Source of the DNA: Misgurnus anguillicaudatus
Lineage: Eukaryota; Chordata; Actinopteri; Cypriniformes; Cobitidae
Assembly (NCBI RefSeq): GCF_027580225.2
Contig: NC_073346.2
Location: 9,016,001-9,080,000, forward strand
Length of the DNA: 64,000 nucleotides
Reading direction: 5' to 3'
Shown here: piece by piece, positions 13,401 through 22,814 of the stretch
How positions within the stretch are numbered: the stretch's first letter is position 1
How the letters are laid out: every line of letters begins with the position of its first letter
Program-made: the position numbers and the translations under genes
Notes under the pieces: generated by a model
Told to the model about the DNA's origin: nothing
What the model saw: only the letters and a program-made list of their open reading frames with translations
Databases searched by the model: none

Positions 13401-16400
13401 GTAAAGCAAAGATATCCCATCTGGAACGGTTTTATTCCCTTATATGGGCGTGTTCCCTGCCCCATTATAAGTCAATGGGAAATTTCGGGGGCCTCTTACA
13501 CCCCAGGGATACAACTTACACCCCAATGTGATGTATGTTCTTCCAGAGCCTACCACCCTCTTCAAATGTTATAACCCACACGTTTCTACAAAATCCTTGA
13601 GCGGAGCTATGACCCATCAAAGTTGGGCCCAATGTTAAGTCAATGGGATTTTTCGGGTGGTTTTTCGCCCCCCTTTCGGAAATCCTGCACCCGATCGCTT
13701 ATAAAAGTCATAGCAGACGTGTCCTCAATAAGCCGGCCGTTTTGAGCCCTGTTTCATTGGTCTACGACAAACCGTGCGGGACGAGTTACGCGCCGAAAAA
13801 GTGTCCAGATATAAGAATAAATAAATTATAATAAGTATGAGCAATAATAATAGTGATGCCTTGCATAAATGCAAGCACCACTAATAAGGTTTCCTCTTGC
13901 ATTTATGTGAATGTGTGTTTATATTTCAGATTGAAACGTCAAAACTCGGAGAAGCTCCTGCAGGAATACGGGACGAGAGCTCGTAAACTTCAAGGCGAAA
14001 GGTTGAGTCTGGATGAGTTTGCCCAATTCCTGGACCTACCTGTGTCAGATGTGGTCCGAGATATGTTCACTCTCTTTGATGAGGTAAAACTGCTTTTTAC
14101 GTATGTTTTGAAGTTCTAATACATATGTCGTGCTGAATTAGGATGACCTGGATATAGTATCAAGTAGGGCTGCAACAAACTATTATTTTCATAATCGATT
14201 AATCAAGCGCTATTTTTTCCGATTAATCGACTAATCTGTTAAAAACCTAAATATTTACTTAATTAGAATTTTCACTTATTATAGCTAAATAAGGCACTAA
14301 ATTATAGTATTCACGTGTAGAAGTCTACTTTAAAAGTGCAAAAACCACACACTACTACAGAGTTTTAATAATACAGTGTTCCCACGGGTCCTTGAAATCC
14401 TTGAAAGTTTGTGAATCTGGGGGAAAATTGCAAGGCCCTGTGAAGTTTTTGAAAATATACATACTAGGGCTGTCAAAATTAACGCATTAACGCAAATTCA
14501 TTTTAACGCCACTAATTTTATTAACAGAGATTAACGCAACGCGCAATTTCTGTTTGACCCTTGGTCCAGCCCATAGTTGAATGAACAGAGACGCAGACAA
14601 ATGTGACTCTCTCTAAATGAGTAAAAGGTTTTCATAGAAATAAGAACATTAAGCAAATCGTCTACCAAATCAAATGCTTTAAATGCTCGTTGGACATCTG
14701 AAATGATCTTTATTTATACGTCTGAGAGGTGTAACGTTACCGTCCTCATAATGCTTAATCTAATACAAAAATGCGTCTCAATTCATTTTGGTTTCGCTTT
14801 TATGCATGACTTAAAAAATATACTGCAGGACTTGCTTGATGTTAAAATAGTCATTAAGAGAGATAAAGTTCGGTACCTGATTAATGTTAAAGAGTTAGTA
14901 AGAGCGACAAGACTCAAAAGCGATCCCCTCACGCTGACTGACTGACATCTGAAGCGCGTGCGCGCAACCTGGAGACATCTACACAAAATTACAGTTTTAC
15001 AAATATCTGTTTTGATAAGAATTCACGCAGGTAGGATCTATAATCTGTTATGTTTTAAGTAAATGTTTGGTTAACTGTTGGGTAAAAATATCTGATGTGT
15101 AACATTATATTAGATCACTTAGATTTTAAGCAGTCTGTCTCAATGTCAATCAAACAAAAGGAAAAAAGTTGAACATACATTGATGATGTTTTTGCTTTGT
15201 GTGTGCTAAATCTATTAGTTTTACCAGTGATTTTAAGGTATGGATGTGGTAATATAATGTATGGAATATGGATGTGGTAATTTTTGTGGTAATTTGACTC
15301 TTTCATCTTCAAACACGTGTAGTTCTGTCATATTTTGTTATATTTCAACAAATCATGCATTGTTCTATGTTTTAATAGAGAATGTCAAAATATGAACAAC
15401 TATTTTTTTTTTTTTTAAATTGGCTAATTCTGACTCAACTTGCCAGCACAGGTCACAAATGATACAGCAGCAAACAAAAATGGAGAAAGAAAAATCTTCC
15501 TAAAGGAAAATTCGTATACAAAACAATGGCTGATGATCCTGTTAAAAATGTAAACAGGCTATTGTTAACATACATTTGCATAAAGCATCTATATATGTGT
15601 ATATATGATTAGAATATTAAAAACCTGAAAAGTGTTAAATTAGGGTAAATTTAGAATGGAAAAAATGTGCGATTAATTTGCGATTAATCGCAGTTAACTC
15701 ATGAAATCATGCGATTAATCTAGATTAATTTTTTTAATCTATTGACAGCCCTAATACATACATAGATACAGGTCATTGAAAGTGCTTGAATCTATTTTAT
15801 GCAAGAAGTTTTCTGTCACAGATGTCACAGACCAACTAATCGATAATGAAATTAATTGACAACAAATTTCATAATAAATTATTATCGATTTTATCGATTG
15901 GTTGTTGCAGCCCTAGAATCAAGTTCATAAGATTTTCCTAAACATGATCAGATGTTAACTGCTAGAATTACATTTTTACGATGTTCATACCTTGTATTTC
16001 TTGCTGAGCAGAATGAAGATGGCTCAGTGGACATCAGAGAATTTGTGATTGCTTTCTCTGTGGTGTGTAGGCCTGCAAAAACACTGGAAACCATGAAGCT
16101 GGCCTTCAAGGTGTGTGACATTTAATCCCCATCTAGGGATGCACTAATATATCAGAGTTGCATCCCATGTTAATGAAAACACTATTGTCAATGATGCTAG
16201 ATAGTTTGCAATCAGAGGATTATGGTACATTACAAGGTTTTTTACTGGTTAAAGGTTTATTTGTTGGATGTTTGTTGCTTTCAGATGTTTGAGGCAGAAG
16301 AGGACGGGGCGATCACAGAGAATGAGCTGACGTGTATCTTGAGGACGGCTCTGGGGGTTGGAGAACTCAAAGTCGGACGACTGTTTAGAGCCATTGATGA

Positions 16401-19400
16401 AGAGGACTCTGGCAAACTCACCTTTGGTAAGAATTAAGTTTATTTGATGTATAAACAGAGACGGACTGGTCATCTGGAGCACTAGAATTTCCCAGTGTGT
16501 CGCTGGGCAATGTGTCACGCTGGTATGCACATATTAATGCAGCGGTCTAACGGCACTCGTCTACAGGACCGTTCACATTATAACTCTAACTGTAAAAATA
16601 TAGTTTTGAAAATCGTTTTCTATTAAAGAGAATAGCGTAGTTCACACCACAACTATAACAATAAAGATACAATGAATGATATCGTTGGGATCACTTTCTG
16701 AGTGATTTTTTCCCCACCTGATGAAAGACTAACCATTGACAGCCAATCAAATCTATTTAAACTTCAAGTTCACGCGCACTTGAAATTACAGACGACACTG
16801 TGGAGAAGCTCATTGCTGAAGTCTATGACATAAAATTACCTTAGATATTCAGCGCTGATGAAGTTGCTGTTAAATTAGTAGTAATGCTTTTCCATACCAC
16901 ACCAAAAGGAAAGATATTAGATTACATAAACTAGATTCACTGTTTAGAATTAGGCGAAACGTTACCCGCTGTGTAAATGCAACAAGAACAGTATATTTGC
17001 ATATTCAGTAACATGTAAACAATTGCAAAAGTTTTTATTACAAGAAATATGCATTATTGGTTAATGCCATTAAATGCAAGTGATTTGCGCAAGTGAATGA
17101 GCATAAATTTAACTTAACCGTCCGGTGATGTGGACGCTAGTATAGTTATCGTTATAATGTAAAACACTTTTATTTCAAAGTGTTGACCAATCAAATAAAA
17201 GAAGGTGGGAGTTTCTGTTCATGGAACCCAAGCATGATTGCAAACCAATCAAATTACTGAGCTGAGCAGTAATCCAACCAAGCAAATTAAAGAAGGCGGA
17301 AGTTTCTAGTAAAGCAATTAGCCCCAAGAAGCAGTGGGTTACCAGTGCATTTTATAACACCTAAGGGGCATTGTTAAAACCTCCTTAGCTTAAAATGCAC
17401 TGTAACACCACTGCTTCGCGGGGCTTATTGTGTTTATAAAACGGTTACTTCATATGCATAGCAGGGTTTCATAAAATAAAACACAAATAAGTTGTAATTA
17501 TATTAGTACAAATATTACTCTTCTGCCAAACAAAGTAGCTCCTTAGAATCAAGTGTGACTGAAACAGTGCAGTTCTCAAGCAACACAGACGCATCAAAGA
17601 CACAATGAATATATGATTAAAGACTGTGGTGTTTATTTTTATAAATCAACATTCATCTTATTTATACATTAACATCTATATCGTGCAACTGTTGAAGTGA
17701 TGATCAAATATGCTTGGAAGCATGCTGAACTCTTTCCCCGTCGGCGTTTTTTTTTTTTTTTTTTTTTTTTTTTTGCCTCCCAGTTTTAGTTTAATGTCTT
17801 ACAGAAAAGTATCTTCTTTAAATAAACATAAAATATCAAATGAAAGAACAGACCATCCGCTTTAAAAAAAAACCCTGTTTCATCCTATACCTTCGTTTGT
17901 TCTCTTGTCACCTTTCAATGTTTCAGCTAAAAGCGGAGATAACTCCATTTTTGTGAATAACTTTTGTACGAGATCAGATTCAGAGCCATGACGGTGTTTT
18001 TAGCGTTGAGTGAATACGTCAGTGTTTAAGTTGGGTAAGATTGCCACCCATTGGATAGTGGAAATATGAATTTGCGGTAGAAACTCCTCAGGGAGCGTTT
18101 TCTCTTTATCGACGAGATGACTCAACAATATTTATTGACATTTATCTGGATATCCTGATTACCGTAAAACTTCAAATAATAGCCCGGGCTTTTATTTTCC
18201 CAAACCTATCATCACACCAGGCGCCTAAAAGAGACAGGCGTCTATAAGAGACAGGCTTTTAATTTAATTGTTCCAGCATGACAGCAGGAGGTTACCACAT
18301 ATTACGTTTTATTTTTAATTTGAATGTGTTTAACAAATTAGTTCGTGTAATAACAACAGTCTTAAAATATTGGCAGTATAAATAAAGCAAACAATGATAT
18401 GTTTTTTTATTGGTTGTTGCGTGAAATCTTACCCAGATACAACAGTGCTATTTTCTGATTGGCTATTGTGTAGCCTCTTTCTTTTTTTTGTATTGGCTCG
18501 CTCGACTAGAACTCTGGGGAAGACGGGCTTGATAGAGAGAGAGAGCAGTGCGGCCAGATACATTTTGGGCGCTGCAGCATATTAAATATGATAAATAGTG
18601 TTTCCGCGTGAGAAAACAATGTGTGGCGGGAGTGCATGCATGACAAAAGACTGAAAGCCGGCTATTATCAGCGGCCCCAAAACACTACCGGCCCACCGGG
18701 AAAAGTCCTGACTCTCCCGATTGCCACTTCGCTACTGTCATCATCACCTCAATCCTGCCGACGAAGCTTGTTGTGTTGTCATAGTGATGAGTAAAGGAAC
18801 AACTGCGTCTGTCACGTGACATCTACCGGTAAGCAAAAAAAACTTTAGCGTGTTCAATCTGCACCATAGAACTGTCTTAAACAGACTATCTTACGGGTTT
18901 TAGAAGATTAAATACAACCCGAAACTTAAAAACAGACCAGGCCTTTATTTGAGACAGGCGTTTATTTACCCAAACCTGTCGTCACACCAGGCGTCTAAAA
19001 GAGACAGGCGTCTATTTGGGACTCGGCTATTATTTGAAGTTTTACGGTAATTGTGCAATTGTATACAAAATAAAAATATGATTAAAGACTGTGGTGTTAA
19101 TTTTCATAAATCAGTACGCAGCAACAGTGGCGCAGTGATAGTTATGTTATGCGGTCTGAAGTGTGGGTTTACCGGAGTATTTTATCACGGCTTAGAATGC
19201 GTTTCAACCAATCAGAATGAAGAACCAGAACTGCCCGTTTTATAATTTCTGTTTGACTTCATGTGGCACTGCAGGAACCAACTATTGGATGACATCAGAG
19301 TACTGTGAGAAAGAATCAGAATTCTCTATATGATTTCTTGAATTTTTTTTTTTTTTTGAGACCCAGTCCGCCCCTGTGTATACAAAAATATGCTCTCTAA

Positions 19401-20411
19401 ATAATATAAAATCCTCTTTTGGGATAATTTTCACTAAAACATTTATTAGAATTATTAAATAATTGTCTCATCGTGATTGTTAGATCACTGCAATGATTGC
19501 ACATCTCTCTAAAAAACACAAGGTGGAGCTGCAGCGCCTGTATAAACGAGACAGTATTTCATTGGCAGTGTACCACGATACATTATGCAAAGCCATTCAA
19601 TGCAGTGGAAAATTCTGCAAAACTTTGATAAGCAGTATGAAATGCCAGGTAAAATATACATTTCCAAAACAACAATTCCAAACTTAGTGAAGTGAAGGAT
19701 GCTATTCCTAAGGATGTGTAAGGAATTATTTTTTTGCAGCCGCTACAGACATGTGGTCCTGTACTAATATGACCTTAGTAGATTTGGCTAATGTTTAAGG
19801 CCTGTTCTGGGATAGTCAGTTTATTTTAATTTTATTTTTCAGACACTTTATTGTGTTTATTTCTTATGAAGAATTTACGGTTTTTGAAAGATATATTTAT
19901 TCAATAATTACTTTTAAATATGTATTTTGTGTATTCATATTTACTGCCAGGTAAACTTTGCAAAAGATCAAATTTAAATAATCACAACAATGTGTGAAAA
20001 TTATGCCATGAACAAATAAAATGTTTGAGAATTTAATGTCAATACAATAAAACAGACAATTAATCGTCTTAATTGTCATAATTTATTAGACAATTAACCG
20101 TCAGCCAAATTTCATAATTGTGACAGCCCTAACTTTTATCAATACCATAATCAGTATTAGTTTATCTGGTAATCTTGCAACATCTTTGTGATCTCTGTGT
20201 TCACTCTCTCACTGTCATTGTTCTTTGACGCCATCTTGTGGCAGAGAGCTTTAGGAACTTTGCGGAGCAGCATCCAGACTTCGCTGAGAATTACCTCTAC
20301 TCGGACAACACCGGATTCTGGGGCGTCTTTTCTTCCCACGTCTCCACTCCCGTGTCCAACGGTTTCTGTGCTGATTTCACCCCGAGCGTCCACCAAAAGA
20401 AACTCGACTGA
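1386..20411 (+). CDS. lpcat1: lpcat1, lysophosphatidylcholine acyltransferase 1 (3' part, 11 exons)
   Basis: LPCAT1 transfers acyl groups from acyl-CoA to lyso-PC (and acetyl to lyso-PAF) at the ER and lipid droplets. Eleven exons (1386-1498, 1797-1857, 6844-6902, 7147-7181, 7499-7553, 8325-8407, 8664-8789, 13930-14083, 16012-16110, 16285-16426, 20245-20411) join in one frame, about 364 residues. They give the end of the PlsC-type acyltransferase domain with motif III (FPEGTCTN) and motif IV (VPVQPVVIRYP), then an EF-hand region with one canonical loop (DENEDGSVDIRE) and two degenerate loops, then a C-terminal KKLD, the ER-retrieval-like end of LPCAT1. The motifs NGFCADF near the end and KKLD favour LPCAT1 over its paralogue LPCAT2. 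Human LPCAT1 has 534 residues in 14 exons, so exons 1-3, with the catalytic HX4D motif, should lie before base 1. The slc6a3 gene downstream on the same strand supports the call. No frameshift or missing splice site was seen. Confidence 0.96.
1499..1796. other. lpcat1 intron, no feature recognised
   Basis: Short intron between two lpcat1 exons. No repeat or motif beyond the splice sites was recognised. Confidence 0.5.
1797..1857 (+). CDS. lpcat1: lpcat1 exon with acyltransferase motif III
   Basis: The acceptor is ttctag and the donor gtctgt. The exon encodes IMIFPEGTCTNRSCLITFKP. The FPEGT block is the phosphate/acyl-acceptor motif III of the PlsC/LPLAT family. It ends one base into a Gly codon that is completed at 6844. 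Confidence 0.95.
2195..3888. mobile_element. Decayed element ending GACCCCAGAGGGTTAA
   Basis: The right end gaccccagagggttaa is the inverse of the left end ttaacactctggggtc seen at 5080. The first 300 bases match 5110-5440 closely. The left tip of this copy is deleted. No coding remnant was recognised. Confidence 0.5.
3955..4345. repeat. Dispersed repeat, copy 2
   Basis: Second copy of the repeat at 712-1135, same orientation. It is followed by a motif (aagtccaggactagccttaa) that resembles the repeat seen near 39220-39600. Confidence 0.55.
4745..4850. mobile_element. One end of a TAGAGGTCGACCGATA element
   Basis: tagaggtcgaccgata matches both ends of the element at 8967-11515. No matching second end was found nearby, so this is a truncated copy. 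Confidence 0.5.
5080..5440. mobile_element. 5' part of the element seen at 2195-3888
   Basis: It begins ttaacactctggggtcgac and then matches 2205-2490 with few changes over about 300 bases. It is cut off on the right. Confidence 0.55.
5646..6508. mobile_element. Non-autonomous hAT-type element with 8-bp TSD
   Basis: The ends are taggcttgttgcgatag and caccgcaacaaccctа-like inverse sequence (gttgttgcg in both). It is flanked by perfect 8-bp direct repeats gtttgagg (5638-5645 and 6509-6516), the target duplication length of hAT transposons. No transposase is left. A second element (6080-6478) is inserted inside. Confidence 0.8.
6080..6478. mobile_element. CACTGTAAAAA MITE, copy A
   Basis: It begins cactgtaaaaa and ends tttttttacagtg. 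The two halves are a long imperfect inverted repeat (for example tgccggttaa and ttaccggcaa; cattctggga and tcccagaatg). Related copies lie at 23361-23748 and 27117-27792. It is nested in the hAT element at 5646-6508. Confidence 0.8.
6844..6902 (+). CDS. lpcat1: lpcat1 exon with acyltransferase motif IV
   Basis: The acceptor is gatgcag and the donor gtgaga. The exon encodes GAFIPAVPVQPVVIRYPNQL, the family's motif IV region. The phase matches both neighbours (two bases complete Gly; the exon ends on a codon). The 4986-bp intron before it is filled with repeats. Confidence 0.94.
7147..7181 (+). CDS. lpcat1: lpcat1 short exon (35 bp)
   Basis: The acceptor is attcag and the donor gtaagt. The exon encodes DTITWTWQGPG plus two bases of an Ala codon. 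It is too short to appear as an open reading frame and was recognised because it fills the conserved LPCAT1 block between RYPN and the LWLTLCQ segment. Confidence 0.93.
7499..7553 (+). CDS. lpcat1: lpcat1 exon (LWLTLCQ segment)
   Basis: A strong poly-T tract and gcag acceptor precede it, and the donor is gtaagt. The exon encodes FKILWLTLCQLHNEFEIE after completing Ala with its first base. It is a conserved hydrophobic segment after motif IV. Confidence 0.94.
8325..8407 (+). CDS. lpcat1: lpcat1 exon (YLPIYTPSEEEKKNP)
   Basis: The acceptor is tttcag and the donor gtaagt. The exon encodes YLPIYTPSEEEKKNP through NVRRIMA plus two bases of Lys, the linker between the acyltransferase domain and the EF-hand half. 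Phase agrees with the next exon at 8664. Confidence 0.94.
8664..8789 (+). CDS. lpcat1: lpcat1 exon (VTDYSFEDCQL to LVRSLG)
   Basis: A poly-T/tag acceptor precedes it and the donor is gtgagt. The exon encodes ALQVPVTDYSFEDCQLTMAE and on to LLEFAKLVRSLG, the helical linker typical of LPCAT1/2. The last Gly codon is split with the exon at 13930. Confidence 0.94.
9031..9425 (+). mobile_element. 5'-truncated LINE 3' end with TSD
   Basis: A frame ends with VPKARTEIGKKAFQYSAPSS, similar to the C terminus of fish LINE reverse transcriptase proteins. It is followed by the tail ggttaaataaaggttaaata. Direct repeats aaagcaat flank it at 9023-9030 and 9426-9433, as expected for target-primed insertion. 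It is only the last ~395 bases of a LINE and is not functional. Confidence 0.75.
9690..10073. mobile_element. TTAAAGGTGCAGTGTGTAATTT MITE
   Basis: The ends taaaggtgcagtgtgtaatt and aaatttacacactgcaccttta are inverted repeats with one or two changes. No coding content. This terminal sequence is frequent in fish genomes. Confidence 0.75.
10441..11208. mobile_element. TIR element GGCGCTTTTCCATTGCATAGTAC
   Basis: The first 20 bases, ggcgcttttccattgcatag, recur inverted at the end as ctatgcaatggaaaagcgcc. Inner segments (gggtcgggtcagctcac and gtgagctgacccgaccc) continue the inverted repeat. No transposase was seen. It is nested in 8967-11515. Confidence 0.75.
11608..12032. repeat. Probable MITE-like repeat with weak inverted ends
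   Basis: The region is rich in ggttaa/ttaacc motifs, and its two ends are loosely inverted (gtcttacactt and aagtgtgaaaagc). This is a weak call based on structure only. Confidence 0.35.
12170..13060. repeat. 139-bp tandem minisatellite in lpcat1 intron
   Basis: The motif ccaacccccgtgtctctacg starts at 12207, 12346, 12485, 12624, 12763 (one base changed there) and 12902, exactly 139 bases apart each time, and again at 13055. Each unit carries gttgctagggta and ggttgctaggg. Later units (about 13205 and 13376) are more diverged and have different spacing. There is no long open frame through the units. Confidence 0.9.
13061..13835. repeat. Diverged extension of the 139-bp repeat family
   Basis: It contains degenerate units with cccacccccatgtctctatg, a repeated gttgctaggggcgtggctta, and then blocks such as aagtcaatgggattttt near 13640. 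It appears to be part of a larger dispersed fish repeat from which the tandem units were amplified. Confidence 0.55.
13930..14083 (+). CDS. lpcat1: lpcat1 exon, start of EF-hand region
   Basis: The acceptor is atttcag and the donor gtaaaa. The exon encodes LKRQNSEKLLQEYGTRARKL through FLDLPVSDVVRDMFTLFDE. It ends in the entering helix and first residues (DE) of the first EF-hand loop, which continues at 16012. Confidence 0.94.
14165..15915. mobile_element. hAT-type element (TAGGGCTGCAACAA) with near-perfect TSD
   Basis: The ends tagggctgcaacaa and ttgttgcagcccta are inverted repeats. They are flanked by gtatcaag (14157-14164) and gaatcaag (15916-15923), which match at 7 of 8. It is non-coding. 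A second hAT sits inside at 14465-15753, so this element itself was about 460 bases long. Confidence 0.8.
14465..15753. mobile_element. hAT-type element (TAGGGCTGTCAA) nested in a hAT
   Basis: The ends tagggctgtcaaaattaacg and attgacagcccta are inverted repeats, with AT-rich ttaacgca / gcgattaat repeats inside them. The flanks are a perfect 8-bp duplication, atacatac (14457-14464 and 15754-15761). No intact transposase. Confidence 0.87.
16012..16110 (+). CDS. lpcat1: lpcat1 exon, canonical EF-hand loop
   Basis: The acceptor is gagcag and the donor gtgtgt. The exon encodes NEDGSVDIREFVIAFSVVC through MKLAFK. Together with the preceding DE it forms DENEDGSVDIRE, with Asp/Asn/Asp/Ser/Asp/Glu at loop positions 1, 3, 5, 7, 9 and 12, which is a full Ca2+-binding consensus. 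33 codons, phase 0 at both ends. Confidence 0.95.
16285..16426 (+). CDS. lpcat1: lpcat1 exon, degenerate EF-hands 2 and 3
   Basis: The acceptor is tttcag and the donor gtaaga. The exon encodes MFEAEEDGAITENELTCILR through AIDEEDSGKLTF. The two loops EAEEDGAITENE and DEEDSGKLTFEN lack acidic residues at key positions, so they are probably structural and not Ca2+-binding. Confidence 0.95.
16562..17160. repeat. Probable small TIR element
   Basis: acaggaccgttcacattataactctaact near 16564 and the loosely inverse gttatcgttataatgt at 17145 suggest an element of about 600 bases. The ends are imperfect and no flanking duplication was confirmed. Confidence 0.35.
17320..17425. repeat. Foldback (hairpin) repeat
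   Basis: The left arm 17320-17354 and right arm 17391-17425 are complementary over about 35 bases with a few mismatches (for example gaagcagtgg with ccactgcttc, and cagtgcatttta with taaaatgcactg). A 36-base spacer separates them. It is probably the core of a larger foldback element. Confidence 0.75.
17747..17774. repeat. Poly-T tract (28 T)
   Basis: A run of 28 T residues in lpcat1 intronic sequence, read directly. It may be the inverse of a retroelement tail, but no element was recognised beside it. Confidence 0.9.
18159..19050. mobile_element. TTACCGTAAAACTTCAAATAAT TIR element
   Basis: The ends ttaccgtaaaacttcaaata and tatttgaagttttacggtaa are perfect inverted repeats of 20 bases or more. 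Inside, the segment agacaggcgtcta occurs near both ends. No transposase was recognised. It lies within other repeat sequence (17610 and 19078 share gattaaagactgtggtgtt). Confidence 0.8.
19480..20131. mobile_element. Right part of a decayed hAT-type element
   Basis: It ends taattgtgacagcccta, like the right end of the hAT at 14465-15753. A 64-codon open frame (19493-19687) was not recognised as any family. No left end was found. Confidence 0.45.
20245..20411 (+). CDS. lpcat1: lpcat1 terminal coding exon with KKLD end
   Basis: The acceptor is gtggcag. The exon encodes SFRNFAEQHPDFAENYLYSD through NGFCADFTPSVHQKKLD and then TGA at 20409-20411. NGFCADF and the KKLD terminus are LPCAT1 hallmarks. 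The di-lysine at -4/-3 is the expected ER-retrieval signal. Confidence 0.96.
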
Positions 20412-21482
20412 GCTCCTTCCTCGATCTTCAAGTCACTCTCCAGAGGAGGTTCAGGCAGTCACATTATGGCAAAGTTTACTTCCGGGTATCCGTAACATTT
20501 TTGTCATTATTTTACACTTGCTGTTTTTTCTTCTCAGCGTTTCAGCTCTGTCGTTTTGGGATCGGGAATGTTTATTTTTTAAGAGCGGATTGAAGGGATT
20601 TTTTTACGTAAATCCTTAAAGGCCAAGCACTTATTTAGTTTTTCATTTTCTCATTACTTCGAGTGATACTGACTGTGCATGTTTTTAAAATATGGGGTGA
20701 AAGTGACACAAACAAATGAAAGGTTCTGATTGGTAAGGAACTCGTTTGGTGCTTTATCGCCCTCTTTCTCTCTCTCTTTCTCCCCATCACTGCCCACATT
20801 TTCTCAATGCTTTGTGACTGTAGATGCCTTTATAACAATATGAAAGTGTTTGCATGGGCTCGATGCTAGACAACAGTATTACTCAGTATTTGACTAAATG
20901 ATCTTTGAGCACCAGTGACAAATATCTGACTCTGCTTGCTTCTGTATAAGAGTATCAGATTTGAGGTGCAAGGGTCCAACTAAGTGCTGGTCTGAATCAA
21001 AATGAGCCAGTTTAATGTCTCTCTATTCTGTTTTCTTTAGCTCAGGGGTTCGGGAAAGTGGCTAATGTTGTTTTCATTTCTTTTTCTTGCGTGAGGTTTA
21101 TCGTACCACAACCAGTTTAATTCACAATCACGTGTCAGTCGGCTGTTTCCCTTTTTTATTTTATTATCATTTTCAGATGAACAGATCAAGTTGCTAAAAC
21201 AACTCCATTAACCAAATCCATAATGACTGTGGTGTAGTTAGTTTTAAGAATCAGGTATCTGAGTTTTACTACGTAATAAAATGTGTTTTTTATAAATATA
21301 CATTTTTCCTGTATTTTTCACTTAAAATGGCCGATTGAACATTCAAAACAAGTAGAATAATTTGGCTTTGAATCATGTAAAGTTTATTGTGTGCCTGACA
21401 GTCTCCCAGTTTCCCCTGCATTTTAAATAATGCAATGTATAAGTTTTATGTTTATTTGAAGTTTTGAGTCCTTTATACGAAC

Positions 21483-21488
21483 AATAAA
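21483..21488 (+). promoter_or_regulatory. Candidate proximal poly(A) signal of lpcat1
   Basis: AATAAA about 1.07 kb after the lpcat1 stop codon, followed within 25-60 bases by mixed G/T-rich sequence. Usage is unproven. Confidence 0.4.
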
Positions 21489-22814
21489 GTGCCGCAGAGG
21501 TGACGTATTTTGTAAGCCGACCCGGAAGTTAGCGGGACATTGGTTCCCCTGCCAAAAAGCCAATTAGTTTTACTTTACTTTTGGATTTGGAAGGTTTATA
21601 ATACATACACATTTTGTCCAATCATATAATCTTCACAGATTAACACAACTTTCGTGAATTTTAAGTGTATATCTGTTCTCTAGAAATAAAAAGCTAACTG
21701 TAGGCTGTAGTCCTTGTTTTGGTCTCTCAACATCAACGTCATTACCACCAATTTTTGACAGCTCATTAAACTTTATTAAACACATTTAAGAACATGTTCC
21801 CTGATAAGGAAATACTCTCTGTGGATAAATGTATGTTGGGAATCGTGCCCATGTTGCATTGTTTTTGAGATCTTCACACGTGATGATGTTTAAAGTCCCC
21901 AACAATGTCTAACAACATGTCCGCCATTTTAAAGACATGTTAACGCTTTAAAAAGTTACGAGTGGATTAATATGATAGAATAAAACGTTGAAAAATATTT
22001 TGGGATTATGTTAACCCAAAATCTTATTTAAAGAGTTTAACCTAACCCTGTTGAAAAACCCATTGACTTTGGGACGATGCAACCAGAAGTGCTAAAATGC
22101 TTACTCGCTCTTGGGTTTTGCTTACAAAGTGAAGACATCCTGCGGCACTATAAAAGTCCAATTTGATTTATTTTTGACCTAGCCTAAGGAATGTTGTTTT
22201 GTGTTTAATGAACAACTTATTATGTGGTTGCATAAAAAAGCTGTAAGACTGATAAATCAGTCAATGAATCTGTGCATGTATGTAAGTGAAGCAGCCATTA
22301 GGTTCAATTTTTTAAAGCATGATAGCTGTGTTTTTTTTTTTTTATGTGAATCAGCCGAATTGACAATTTTAGTGCTGTTATTTTTATACGTTCAGTTTAC
22401 CAGAATATTGCAAGTTTTCAGTTCATTTCGCTAAAAGTAGCTGTATTTCAACCTAATGTATGGTTGTATAAGATTCGCCTTTTTATAGTAGAGATTTTTT
22501 TGTTTGTTTTTGGAGAACATTCCAATCTCAAGCATCAGGGGAGAAAATCATCTAACGCTATGTCAAATATCTGAGAGCAAAAGTACTGATCTATGGTCAG
22601 CCTCAATCTGTAAAAAGGTCACTATCATTTAAAGTGATCCTAGATCTGAATATATAATCTGCACAGTCTGATACAACCTCTACACTGTACAACCTGTAAA
22701 GAAAAAGTACAAAACTGTACACTGGTTGGTGCCTTAATGGTTTCTTTTTGTACCTTTGCAGGTATACTAAACAAAATACAATGTTTTACCATTTTGCGTT
22801 CATTACTGTACCTT

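Noticed and set aside
19493..19687. A small zinc-finger protein gene
   Set aside because: The frame lacks a clear Cys/His pattern and lies next to a hAT right end; too weak to call beyond a possible transposon remnant.
20188..20619. A 143-codon frame over the last lpcat1 exon
   Set aside because: It is a shifted frame of the exon. The LPCAT1-like frame ends in KKLD and stops at 20411.
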